Shown here: positions 1 through 7,385 of the stretch, piece by piece
Layout of the letters: every line of letters starts with the position of its first letter
How positions within the stretch are numbered: position 1 is the first letter of the stretch
Source: an uncultured Paraprevotella sp.
GTDB taxonomy: Bacteria; Bacteroidota; Bacteroidia; Bacteroidales; Bacteroidaceae
Length of the DNA stretch: 64,000 nucleotides
Assembly: GCA_944321525.1 (NCBI GenBank)
Contig: CALULQ010000014.1
Span: 1-64,000 of the forward strand
Reading direction: 5' to 3'
Notes under the pieces: generated by a model
What the model was told of the DNA's origin: nothing
What the model saw: only the letters and a program-made list of their open reading frames with translations
Database searches by the model: none
Made by a program: the position numbers and the translations under genes

Positions 1-439
1 GTCAAACGCCCCATTTTCCTTTTAATGTTACTGCCTTTCATATTCCATTAGGTTAATATTTTATTTGATTCATTTTTCTCTCCATTCTCTTAGTTCCTGT
101 TTAAAGCCGTGTCTCCGGCGCGCGGCAGGGAATCGAGCAACAGCCTCCCCGCACAATATTTTTGCAGCCCGCCAAACGGGAGAACCCATCTGATAAAGCC
201 GCTGAAACTGTGTCTTGTAGTATCGTCCATTTCACATTCCATTAGGTTAATTTATTCAATATTTTTTAAATCAGGAACACATAATCCCCCTTTTCGATTA
301 TCAAAGATATGACATTTCTGTAAAAACACATAATAAAATCTAAACTAAAATCAAAAATATGTTTTAAAACATGTTTTTTTAGTGAAAGGAATCGGCGCTT
401 CGCATGGCATTAGATAAAAATCCCTACGTGGATTTCACA
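1..439. other. Intergenic region at window edge, no gene recognised
   Basis: AT-rich non-coding DNA downstream of the leftward MFS gene. The only structure seen is a 16-bp direct repeat, ATTCCATTAGGTTAAT, at 42-57 and 236-251. A 67-codon open frame at 109-312 has no recognisable domain, signal or ribosome-binding context and is not called. The gene to the left lies outside the window. Confidence 0.5.
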
Positions 440-1570
440 CTATTTTCGTTTGTTTTGCATATACCATGGCTTCACGCAAAGGAAATGAAACAGCCCCGTT
501 GCCGCGCACAAGCCTAATATAATATAGGTGGAGCAAGCCTGCGTCCCGCCGCCCCACAGCCCTGCGGAGCACGAGAAACCGGCCAGCAGCCCCATGTCCC
601 AGCCCAGCATGTAGGACGACTGGGCCGTGCCCCGCTCGCAATGCTCGCAGATGCGGATGTAGGAGAGCAGGTAGCGGCTCGTCGTCCAGCCCAAGCCGCA
701 GCCCAGGAACACGGCCACGACCCAGAGCCACCTCTCGTCGGCCAAGGGGCACGAGAGCAGCAGCGCCGCCACGACCAGGCTGCAGAAACCACAGGCCAGC
801 TCGCGCTGCAGGCGCTCCCTGAAGACACAGCGGTGGAGCCACAAAGCCAGCCAGAACCCCACGCCCAGGAACACGCAGAAGCCCGCCCCGCAGTGGCGCC
901 CCATCAGCAGGCCGGCCACCAGGCACACGCCAAACAGCGGGACAAAAAGGCGGAAACCACGCGGCAGCCAGAAACGGTCGAAGGTGAAGAGGGAAGGCTC
1001 GAGCGGCGCACGGAAAGGCACGCGAAGGCCCGAAAGCAACAGGAAGGCACACACCTGCAGGCCCACGGCCACGGCGGAGAAGGCCTCGGCGCCGTGGTAC
1101 AGCGGCAGCATGACGCCCGCCAAGGGGCCGAAAACCAGGGCCAAGCGGGCGAACCAATAATAAACGTGGGCGGCCTCGGTGCGCTTCCGCGTGTCGGACA
1201 AGTCGAGCAGCAACGTGCTCCCCACCGCAATCTGGAACACGCCGTAGGAAGCCCCTTGCGCCATCCGGGCCAGCCACTTGCCATAGTAGGGAAGGTCGAG
1301 CAGGAAGAGCGCCGTGGCGGCCACCAGACAGGCCAAGGCCCACAACGCCACCGACTTGCGGCGATAGGCGTCGAGCCAGAAATTGCAGAACGGCGCCGGC
1401 AGGCAGGCCCCCGCGGCAAAAGCCACGAACGGAAGCCACGCGGCTGCCGCCCCTCCGAGCTGCACCGGCCCCATGCAGGCGGGCACCACCGGCAGGAACA
1501 TGTACAGCGAGGTGCACACGCACAAGTTGGCAAAGATGATTCTCAGGAAATCAGCATGCCACACGACCAT
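440..1570 (-). CDS. MFS family transporter
   Basis: Integral membrane protein of about 376 residues with roughly ten to twelve hydrophobic stretches, consistent with the major facilitator superfamily (solute transport across the inner membrane). Small Gly/Arg-rich cytoplasmic loops (for example WLDAYRRKS after the second helix) fit the MFS loop 2-3 signature loosely; the substrate cannot be told. It starts just after the panB stop, so the two genes are probably co-transcribed. An in-frame GTG at 1594 would add eight residues, but ATG at 1570 is preferred because it leaves a normal N-terminus leading into the first helix. The Cys and Trp content is high. Confidence 0.7.
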   Translation of the reverse strand: MVVWHADFLRIIFANLCVCTSLYMFLPVVPACMGPVQLGGAAAAWLPFVAFAAGACLPAPFCNFWLDAYRRKSVALWALACLVAATALFLLDLPYYGKWLARMAQGASYGVFQIAVGSTLLLDLSDTRKRTEAAHVYYWFARLALVFGPLAGVMLPLYHGAEAFSAVAVGLQVCAFLLLSGLRVPFRAPLEPSLFTFDRFWLPRGFRLFVPLFGVCLVAGLLMGRHCGAGFCVFLGVGFWLALWLHRCVFRERLQRELACGFCSLVVAALLLSCPLADERWLWVVAVFLGCGLGWTTSRYLLSYIRICEHCERGTAQSSYMLGWDMGLLAGFSCSAGLWGGGTQACSTYIILGLCAATGLFHFLCVKPWYMQNKRK

Positions 1571-1597
1571 ACGGTTGCCATCGCCCTGCCCCACGCC

Positions 1598-2419
1598 TCA
1601 ATATTGTTCGTTCTCGTTCGGGAAAGCACAGTCCTTCACGTCGGCCACATACTGGCCCACGGCGTCGGTCATCACGGTGAACAAGTCGGCATAGCGCCTC
1701 AGAAACTTGGGAGAGAAGCCCTTGTTCATGCCCAGCATGTCGTTGACCACCAGCACCTGCCCGTCCACTTGCGGACCGGCACCGATGCCGATGACGGGAA
1801 TGTGAAGCTCGGAAGCCACGCGCCCGGCCAAGGCCGCGGGAATCTTTTCCAACACGAGGGCAAAGCACCCGGCCTCTTCCAGCAGATGGGCGTCGGAGAC
1901 CAGTTTTTCGGCCTCGGCCTCGTCCTTGGCCCTCACGGCGTAGGTGCCGAACTTGTTGATGCTCTGCGGCACAAGGCCCAGATGGCCCATGACGGGAATG
2001 CCCGCGGCCAGGATGGCCTTCACCGTGTCGATGATCTCCACTCCGCCTTCCAGCTTCAGGGCGTCGCAGCCGCTCTCCTTCATGATGCGCACCGCGTTCG
2101 TCACGCCCTCGGTGGGGTTCACCTGATAGGAGCCGAAGGGCATGTCGCACACGACCAAGGCGCGGCTCACCCCGTGCATGACGGACGTGGCGTGGTAAAT
2201 CATCTGGTCCAGCGTGATAGGCAACGTGGTGGTGTTGCCGGCCATGACGTTGGAGGCCGAATCGCCCACCAGAATCACATCGATGCCCGCCCCGTCGACG
2301 ATTCGGGCCATGGTGTAGTCATACGACGTCAGCATGGCGATTTTCTTTCCCTGCTGCTTCATCTCAATCAGGCGATGCGTGGTCACCTTGCGCGTATCGT
2401 CCACTAAATAACCTGCCAT
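1598..2419 (-). CDS. panB: 3-methyl-2-oxobutanoate hydroxymethyltransferase
   Basis: Cytosolic enzyme that adds a hydroxymethyl group from 5,10-methylene-tetrahydrofolate to 2-oxoisovalerate, giving ketopantoate, the first committed step of pantothenate/CoA synthesis. The 273-residue length is usual for PanB. Family landmarks are visible: [14 protein letters not shown] near the N-terminus, the metal-binding [28 protein letters not shown] and [15 protein letters not shown]. It is the first gene of a leftward pair with the MFS transporter and has its own -7 box at 2447-2455. coaBC, a later step of the same pathway, lies at 41.5 kb. Confidence 0.97.
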   Translation of the reverse strand: MAGYLVDDTRKVTTHRLIEMKQQGKKIAMLTSYDYTMARIVDGAGIDVILVGDSASNVMAGNTTTLPITLDQMIYHATSVMHGVSRALVVCDMPFGSYQVNPTEGVTNAVRIMKESGCDALKLEGGVEIIDTVKAILAAGIPVMGHLGLVPQSINKFGTYAVRAKDEAEAEKLVSDAHLLEEAGCFALVLEKIPAALAGRVASELHIPVIGIGAGPQVDGQVLVVNDMLGMNKGFSPKFLRRYADLFTVMTDAVGQYVADVKDCAFPNENEQY

Positions 2420-2446
2420 AATTTGGATATTTTTTTAAATCAAGGC

Positions 2447-2455
2447 GCAAAATTA
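2447..2455 (-). promoter_or_regulatory. Putative panB promoter -7 box
   Basis: On the minus strand the sequence reads TAATTTTGC, matching the Bacteroidetes -7 consensus TAnnTTTG(C), 28 nt before the panB ATG. No convincing -33 TTTG was seen at the ideal distance. Confidence 0.5.
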
Positions 2456-2470
2456 AGAAATATATTCCGT

Positions 2471-3130
2471 TCAGGCGAGCAAAGCCTTCACTTTTTCCAC
2501 ATCGAAGTCCCGGAAATCCGGAATCACCACGTCGCAGAGCGGGGCGATGGCTTCCGCCGCATTCGTGGTGGAGAGCCCCACCACCTTCATGCCCGCGGCC
2601 CGCCCGGCCTTCAGCCCGTTGAAGGAGTCCTCGAACACGACGCAGCGGTCCACGGGCAGACGGAAGCCGGCGGCGCCCAGCAGATAGCAGTCGGGGTCGG
2701 GCTTGGAGCGCCTGAAATGCTCCGAGGTCAGTATGCGGTCGAAATAGCCCTTGAACTCCGGGTGCGCGCGATAGACGTTCTGCATCTTCTCGTCGTTCGA
2801 ACTGGTCACCACCGCCGTGGGGATGCCCGCCGCCCGTAAGCTCCGCAGGAAGTCCTCCACGCCGGGCACATAGTCGTAGGCCATCCCGCTCTCGAAGCGA
2901 TCCAAGGCGGCTGTGATGCGACGGCGCGCCTCGTCCTGCCCGGCAAACCAGCGGTCGAAAATCTGCACCAGGGTCTGGCCCTTGATCCGTTGTTCGAAAT
3001 GCTCAATCTCAGGGTGATACAGGGCACCCTGCTTTCCCCAGAACTCGGTGTACTGCGGCTCGGTGTCGAACACCACCCCGTCCAAGTCGAAGAGGGCGGC
3101 CGCCGCATAATGTCTTGTCGTTTCCATCAT
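2471..3130 (-). CDS. HAD-superfamily phosphatase, beta-phosphoglucomutase-like
   Basis: A 219-residue HAD hydrolase of the subfamily with an alpha-helical cap (beta-phosphoglucomutase / phosphoglycolate phosphatase type). All four HAD motifs are present: FDLDGVVFDTEP with nucleophile D15 and acid/base D17, VVTSSND (motif II), the lysine in RRSKPDPDCYLLGA (motif III) and VFEDSFNGLKAG (motif IV). The substrate cannot be read from sequence; sugar phosphates are likely for this clade. Transcribed leftward from a -7 box at 3168-3176. A separate panB promoter lies just downstream, so it need not be in the panB operon. Confidence 0.9.
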   Translation of the reverse strand: MMETTRHYAAAALFDLDGVVFDTEPQYTEFWGKQGALYHPEIEHFEQRIKGQTLVQIFDRWFAGQDEARRRITAALDRFESGMAYDYVPGVEDFLRSLRAAGIPTAVVTSSNDEKMQNVYRAHPEFKGYFDRILTSEHFRRSKPDPDCYLLGAAGFRLPVDRCVVFEDSFNGLKAGRAAGMKVVGLSTTNAAEAIAPLCDVVIPDFRDFDVEKVKALLA

Positions 3131-3167
3131 CTGTTTCCTGTTATTTCTTATTCGATGCTAAACCGGC

Positions 3168-3176
3168 GCAAAGTTA
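3168..3176 (-). promoter_or_regulatory. Putative HAD-gene promoter -7 box
   Basis: Minus strand TAACTTTGC, a full match to TAnnTTTGC, 38 nt before the start codon of the HAD phosphatase gene. Confidence 0.5.
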
Positions 3177-3296
3177 GCAAAAAGCCCGCGCCGCCGCAAG
3201 AAAATCCCGCCGGGCAGGAAAAAACCATACAGCATTCCGCCCACACGGCCTCCCCCGTCCGCACCCCCGCTCCGTCACAGCGTCAGTCCCCGACCT

Positions 3297-3435
3297 CCAA
3301 AATTTGTAGGCGCGGCCGTTTTTAGTATCCAAAATTTGTAGGTTTCCCCGTTTTAGCATCCAAAATTTGTAGATTTCGCGGTTTTAATCGCCAAAATTTG
3401 TAATTTTGCCGTGACTTAACAACCAAAATTTGTAT
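3297..3435 (+). repeat. Upstream array: five copies of CCAAAATTTGTA(G), about 31-32 bp apart
   Basis: CCAAAATTTGTA begins at 3297, 3329, 3360, 3391 and 3423, giving steps of 32, 31, 31 and 32 bp, or about three helical turns. The spacers are also related (…CCCCGTTTTAGCAT…, …CGCGGTTTTAATCG…). The fourth copy runs straight into the -7 box of the Fic-fusion gene, and the fifth ends in its ATG (3434). Same-face spacing and overlap with promoter and start codon suggest an iterated operator, most simply for the winged-helix domain of the adjacent protein. The spacers are too short and too alike for CRISPR. Confidence 0.9.
3401..3409 (+). promoter_or_regulatory. Putative promoter -7 box of the Fic-fusion gene, inside the repeat array
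   Basis: TAATTTTGC matches TAnnTTTGC. Its first two bases are the last bases of repeat copy 4 (3391-3403), and copy 5 covers the start codon 25 nt on. A protein on copies 4 and 5 would cover the transcription start. The -33 region has only a weak TTTC. Confidence 0.55.
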
Positions 3436-4921
3436 GGCAAACAGCATAGACACCACCAAGGAAATCATTTTCGCCTCGTCGGACTCCAACATTTCAAGGA
3501 GAATCTCCGCATTGGAAAAAGAAGGCAAATTGAGGAAAATCGCTCCCCGCATCTACACCACCAACATGGTGGACAGCCAAGAAAACATCGTCAGGCGAAA
3601 CATCATAGACATCCTCGTCTGGCGCTACCCCAATGCCATCATCAGCCACAGAAGCGCCAAAGAAATGCGGCCCACCCCGACCGGCGATTTTTTCCTGACT
3701 ACGACGCGCTCGAAACGGATATCCGACCTGCCCGGAATAACCATCAACCTCATAAAAGGCCCCGCCGCTTGCGAAGGGGACATCCCCTACCAAGGACTAT
3801 ACATTGCCGGAGAATACCGCTGGATGCTCGAGAACATGCAAACCTCGAGAAAGGAGAGCGATGCCTCCAAGGTGTTACCGCCCGCAACCGTCGAGGGGAA
3901 ACTGGAGAAAATCCTCCTGGTGGGCGGAGAAGCCCAACTCAACAACTATAGGGACCAACTGAGAAAAACGTCGGAACAGCTGGGCATGGGAAAAGAGTTC
4001 GAGAGAATCAACAAGCTCATTTCGGCCCTGCTTGCCACGCATTCTTCCGACGTGCTCAGCACCCCGTCGGCCAAAGCCCTTTCGGCCGGCCTGCCGTTTG
4101 ACGCCAACAGAGGAGAACTGTTTGAAATACTGTTTGACGCGCTGAACGACAACTTCTTCGTCGAACTCACAGACCGCAACCGCGACGAAGAATCGTTCCG
4201 CCTGTTCTCGTTTTTTGAGAGCTACTTTTCCAACTACATCGAAGGAACAGAATTCGAGATAGACGAAGCCAAGCAAATCGTGGACTCCGGCATCCCGCTC
4301 CCCCGCCGCGACGAAGACTCCCACGACATTCTCGGAACATTCCGCGTGTTGTCCAACCGTGCGGAAATGAACCGCACCCCGGAAAGCGTGGAAGAGCTGT
4401 ATGCCATATTGCAATCGCGCCACTCGACATTGCTCAGCGGACGGCCGATGCTGGAACCCGGCATCTTCAAGACCAAGAACAACAGGGCCGGAAACACGGA
4501 ATTCGTGGACTACCGCCTGGTGAAAGGCACGCTGAATCACGGCTTCAACTATTACAAGGCGCTCCAGGCCCCTTTTGCGCGGGCCGTGTTCATGATGTTC
4601 ATGATCAGTGAGGTCCATCCGTTCAACGACGGCAACGGACGCATATCGAGAATCATGATGAACGCCGAATTGGTGAAAGCCGGACAGACACGCATCATCG
4701 TGCCCACCGTCTTCAGGGAAGACTACCTGCTGGCCCTGAGAAAGCTGACGCGGCAGAAGAACCCGTCGGCATACATCAATGTCATGGTCAAGCTACAGAA
4801 ATTCAGCGACAACCTTTATGGCTCCGACTTCACGGAACTGAAAGAATACCTGCGCTCTTGCAACGCCTACGAAGAACCGTCGCAGGCCAAACTGGAAATC
4901 ATCGACAGAATGGTCAGATAG
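3434..4921 (+). CDS. Fic-domain protein with N-terminal AbiEi-like winged helix
   Basis: 495 residues. Residues about 8-45 (SDSNISRRISALEKEGKLRKIAPRIYT) resemble the winged helix of AbiEi-type antitoxins, followed by the AbiEi-like stretch IISHRSA. The middle contains SNYIEGT (S266, E270, G271), matching the Fic inhibitory helix motif [S/T]xxxE[G/N] placed before the catalytic core (class II). The core motif HPFNDGNGRISR (395-406) is complete, so the enzyme should transfer AMP or another nucleotide to target hydroxyls. The target is unknown. It stands alone on its strand between two repeat arrays; its -7 box and ATG lie in the first array, implying autoregulation. A self-contained toxin/antitoxin-like or defence role is inference. 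Confidence 0.88.
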   Translation: MANSIDTTKEIIFASSDSNISRRISALEKEGKLRKIAPRIYTTNMVDSQENIVRRNIIDILVWRYPNAIISHRSAKEMRPTPTGDFFLTTTRSKRISDLPGITINLIKGPAACEGDIPYQGLYIAGEYRWMLENMQTSRKESDASKVLPPATVEGKLEKILLVGGEAQLNNYRDQLRKTSEQLGMGKEFERINKLISALLATHSSDVLSTPSAKALSAGLPFDANRGELFEILFDALNDNFFVELTDRNRDEESFRLFSFFESYFSNYIEGTEFEIDEAKQIVDSGIPLPRRDEDSHDILGTFRVLSNRAEMNRTPESVEELYAILQSRHSTLLSGRPMLEPGIFKTKNNRAGNTEFVDYRLVKGTLNHGFNYYKALQAPFARAVFMMFMISEVHPFNDGNGRISRIMMNAELVKAGQTRIIVPTVFREDYLLALRKLTRQKNPSAYINVMVKLQKFSDNLYGSDFTELKEYLRSCNAYEEPSQAKLEIIDRMVR

Positions 4922-5171
4922 GGCTTGCAGCCCGCCCTTTAGCATCTGGACGACAAGCGCCTCCTGGCCCGACGCATCGGTCCGGCGCACGCCTCGGGCG
5001 TTCCCCGTGCCGGTTTCGTTTCCGTTTCTTTACAGACAGGACCACCGCCCGGCTTGATACGGAAAAGAAACCGGCACGGAAACTCCTGCCCCGTCTTCGC
5101 GCGCGCCAACCAACGGTTGCATTTTATTCCCATCCCATGCACGCCTATGCCCCAGCCAGGCATTTTAACCT

Positions 5172-5287
5172 CCAAAATTTGTAGGCGTCCCCGTTTTAGC
5201 ATCCAAAATTTGTAGTTTTCGCGGTTTTAATCGCCAAAATTTGTAATTCCGGGCGGTTGCGGGCCTTTTAGCCGCCAAAATTTGCGG
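5172..5287 (+). repeat. Downstream array: four copies of CCAAAATTTG(TAG)
   Basis: Copies start at 5172, 5203, 5234 and 5275, with steps of 31, 31 and 41 bp, again whole helical turns. The orientation is the same as the upstream array. The stretch 5184-5247 nearly duplicates 3341-3404, including the spacers CCCCGTTTTAGCAT and CGCGGTTTTAATCG, and 5170-5187 duplicates the start of the upstream array. The -7 box seen upstream is not conserved here (TAATTCCGG). The last copy is decayed (CCAAAATTTGCGG). The two arrays therefore bracket the Fic-fusion gene as long direct repeats. Confidence 0.88.
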
Positions 5288-5425
5288 GCGCGAGGGGCGG
5301 CGGTTTCCGGCGGCCTTGCGGTGGGCGGCGGGAGGAACAGCCGGCTGCCGCGGGCGCCGCGCCTGCGGGCCGGACGCTGCCCCGGAGTGCGGAAAAAAGA
5401 CGGGGACGGGATGCAAGACGGCGCA

Positions 5426-5509
5426 GCGCCTTGCGGAAAGCGCCAGCGTACTCTGCGGCAAGTACTCGAGTACTCTCCGCAAAGTACAATCCGGAAGTCC
5501 GCAAGGCGC
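5426..5509. repeat. Modular GTAC palindrome, copy 1 (two units, with outer arms)
   Basis: Units GTACTCTGCGGCAAGTAC (5448-5465) and GTACTCTCCGCAAAGTAC (5470-5487) are joined by TCGA. Perfect 12-bp outer arms GCGCCTTGCGGA (5426-5437) and TCCGCAAGGCGC (5498-5509) lie exactly 10 nt outside the core on each side. The spacers show it is inverted relative to copies 3-7. It lies between the Fic-fusion gene and fadD. Confidence 0.9.
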
Positions 5510-5673
5510 TTCCCCGCCACCTTGATGAGCCACGCATGCCTCCCCCCTTTCCCCGGCAGCAGATTCCGCCGCGGAAGGCACGGGAAGGACGCGGCGCCCC
5601 CGTCCGAAGAGGAAAAAAAAGGCAGCACAACAAAATCCATGCCCGGCAACACCTGAATGTGACTGTTTTTTTG

Positions 5674-5681
5674 TATTTTTG
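5674..5681 (+). promoter_or_regulatory. Putative promoter -7 box of the acyl-CoA synthetase operon
   Basis: TATTTTTG matches TAnnTTTG, 38 nt before the ATG. It lies inside the inverted repeat GTGAC-N17-GTCAC (5659-5685), which could be a regulator site. Confidence 0.45.
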
Positions 5682-5719
5682 TCACCTACACACCATCTTA
5701 ATCTTAGAAGAGAAACAAC

Positions 5720-7381
5720 ATGAAAGAAACGCTCATCGGACTGATTGAAGACAGCATAAAGAAAAATTGGGACAGAAAGGCCTTCACCGACTTCAACGGG
5801 GAAAGCCTGCAATACAAGGACGTGGCGCGGAAAATCGCCAAGATGCACCTGATGTTCGAAGCCGCCGGCATACGGCCGGGCGACAAGATAGCGCTCTGCG
5901 GACGGAACAGCGGCAACTGGTGCGTGGCCTTCCTGGCCACCATCACCTACGGGGCGGTCATCGTGCCCATCCTGCACGAGTTCAAGCCCGACAACGTGCA
6001 CCACATCGTCAACCACAGCGAGTCGAAGCTCCTGTTCGTGGGCGACCAGGTGTGGGAAAACCTGAACGAGAACCGCATGCCGGCCCTGCAGGGCATCATT
6101 TGCGTGAAAGACTTCACGCTGGTGAACAGCCGTTCGGAACAGCTGACCTTCGCCCGCGAGCACCTCAACGCGCTCTTCGGGCAGAAGTTCCCCATGATGT
6201 TCCTTCGCGAACACGTGCACTACGAGCCGGAAAGCTCCCCCGAGCAACTGGCCGTGATCAACTACACCTCGGGCACCACGGGCTTCTCGAAGGGCGTGAT
6301 GCTCCCCTACCGCAGTCTCTTGTCCAACGTGCGGTTCTGCGACAACACCATCGCCCTCAACCCGGGGGACAACATCGTGTCGATGCTCCCGCTGGGACAC
6401 GTGTTCGGCCTGGTCTACGACTTCCTCTTCGGGGTGTGCTACGGTGCCCACCTCTATTTCCTCACCCGCATGCCCTCGCCGAAGGTCATCATGACCACCG
6501 TGGCGGAAATCCATCCGCGCATCATGTCGTGCGTGCCGCTGGTGATCGAGAAAATCTTCAAGAAGGAAGTCCTCCCAAAAATCGACAGCAAGCTGGGCAA
6601 ACTCCTGCTGCGCATCCCCATCATCAACGAGAAAATCAGGGAAAAGGCGCGCGCCGAGAGCCTGCAACTCTTCGGCGGGAACATCAAGGAGGTGATCATC
6701 GGCGGAGCCCCCTTCAACGCCGAGGTGGAAGCCTTCGTGCGCTCCATCAACTTCCCCTACTCCATCGCCTACGGCATGACGGAATGCGGGCCCATCATCT
6801 GCCACAGTCCGTGGTATGACACCGAGTACATGTCGTGCGGCAAAGCGGCCGACGACATGGAACTGAGGGTGATGAGCCCCGACCCAGAGCACGTGCCCGG
6901 CGAACTGGTGTGCCGCGGGCGGAACACCATGCTGGGATACTACAAGAACCCGGAGGCCACGGCGCAAATCTTCGACGAAGAGGGATGGCTGCACACCGGC
7001 GACATGGCCGTCATCGACCACGCGGGGAACGTGTACATCAAGGGACGGTGCAAGAACATGCTGCTCAGCGCCAGCGGGCAGAACATCTATCCCGAGGAAA
7101 TAGAATCGCGGCTGAACAACCTGCCCTACGTCAGCGAGTCGCTGGTCATCATGTGCAACGAAAAACTGGTGGCCCTCGTCTATCCCGACCTGAACGAAGG
7201 ACTGAAGGACGGGCTGGACGACAACGCCCTGCTGCGACAAATAGACATCTCGCGGCAGGAACTGAACAAGGAACTGCCGCCTTACTCGCAAATCACCCGG
7301 GTGGTGCTGCAGAACGAGGAGTTCGAAAAGACCGCCAAGAAGAGCATCAAACGCTACCTCTACCAGAACATGAACTTCTGA
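5720..7381 (+). CDS. AMP-binding long-chain acyl-CoA synthetase
   Basis: 553-residue member of the ANL (acyl-CoA synthetase) superfamily, which activates a fatty acid with ATP to acyl-AMP and then acyl-CoA. Visible motifs: the P-loop-like YTSGTTGFSKGV (A3), AYGMTECGPI (A5), GWLHTGDMAVID (A7), KGRCKNMLLSASGQNIYPEEIE (A8 region) and the C-terminal lysine in EKTAKKSIKRYL. The length is shorter than typical LACS proteins (about 600) but complete. The stop codon is four bases from the start of the AddA-like gene, so it is the first gene of an apparent operon with two DNA-repair genes, an unusual pairing that may only be positional. Confidence 0.92.
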   Translation: MKETLIGLIEDSIKKNWDRKAFTDFNGESLQYKDVARKIAKMHLMFEAAGIRPGDKIALCGRNSGNWCVAFLATITYGAVIVPILHEFKPDNVHHIVNHSESKLLFVGDQVWENLNENRMPALQGIICVKDFTLVNSRSEQLTFAREHLNALFGQKFPMMFLREHVHYEPESSPEQLAVINYTSGTTGFSKGVMLPYRSLLSNVRFCDNTIALNPGDNIVSMLPLGHVFGLVYDFLFGVCYGAHLYFLTRMPSPKVIMTTVAEIHPRIMSCVPLVIEKIFKKEVLPKIDSKLGKLLLRIPIINEKIREKARAESLQLFGGNIKEVIIGGAPFNAEVEAFVRSINFPYSIAYGMTECGPIICHSPWYDTEYMSCGKAADDMELRVMSPDPEHVPGELVCRGRNTMLGYYKNPEATAQIFDEEGWLHTGDMAVIDHAGNVYIKGRCKNMLLSASGQNIYPEEIESRLNNLPYVSESLVIMCNEKLVALVYPDLNEGLKDGLDDNALLRQIDISRQELNKELPPYSQITRVVLQNEEFEKTAKKSIKRYLYQNMNF

Positions 7382-7385
7382 GCCC

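Larger units (their letters stand above)
4922..5719. other. Intergenic region with Fic-side repeats and a palindromic element
   Basis: No gene is supported. A small hairpin GGGCT-TGC-AGCCC follows the Fic stop codon. A 13-bp perfect inverted repeat, CCGTGCCGGTTTC (5005-5017) and GAAACCGGCACGG (5067-5079), encloses a 49-nt loop. Then come the downstream CCAAAATTTGTAG array (5172-5287), modular palindrome copy 1 (5426-5509) and the fadD promoter region, where GTGAC (5659-5663) and GTCAC (5681-5685) flank the -7 box. Confidence 0.7.

Noticed and set aside
109..312. 67-codon open frame near the window start
   Set aside because: AT-rich, no domain or signal, and composition unlike neighbouring genes.
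1571..1594. GTG start for the MFS gene
   Set aside because: It would add a polar MGQGDGNR extension; the ATG at 1570 is a better start. The choice is not certain.
641..2407. Long open frame (588 codons) opposite the MFS and panB genes
   Set aside because: It is antisense to two clear genes and has a His/Gln/Arg-rich composition with no domain. This is usual for GC-rich DNA read on the wrong strand.
3297..3435. CRISPR array
   Set aside because: Repeats are only 13 bp, spacers of about 18 bp are similar to each other, the last copy overlaps a start codon, and there are no cas genes.
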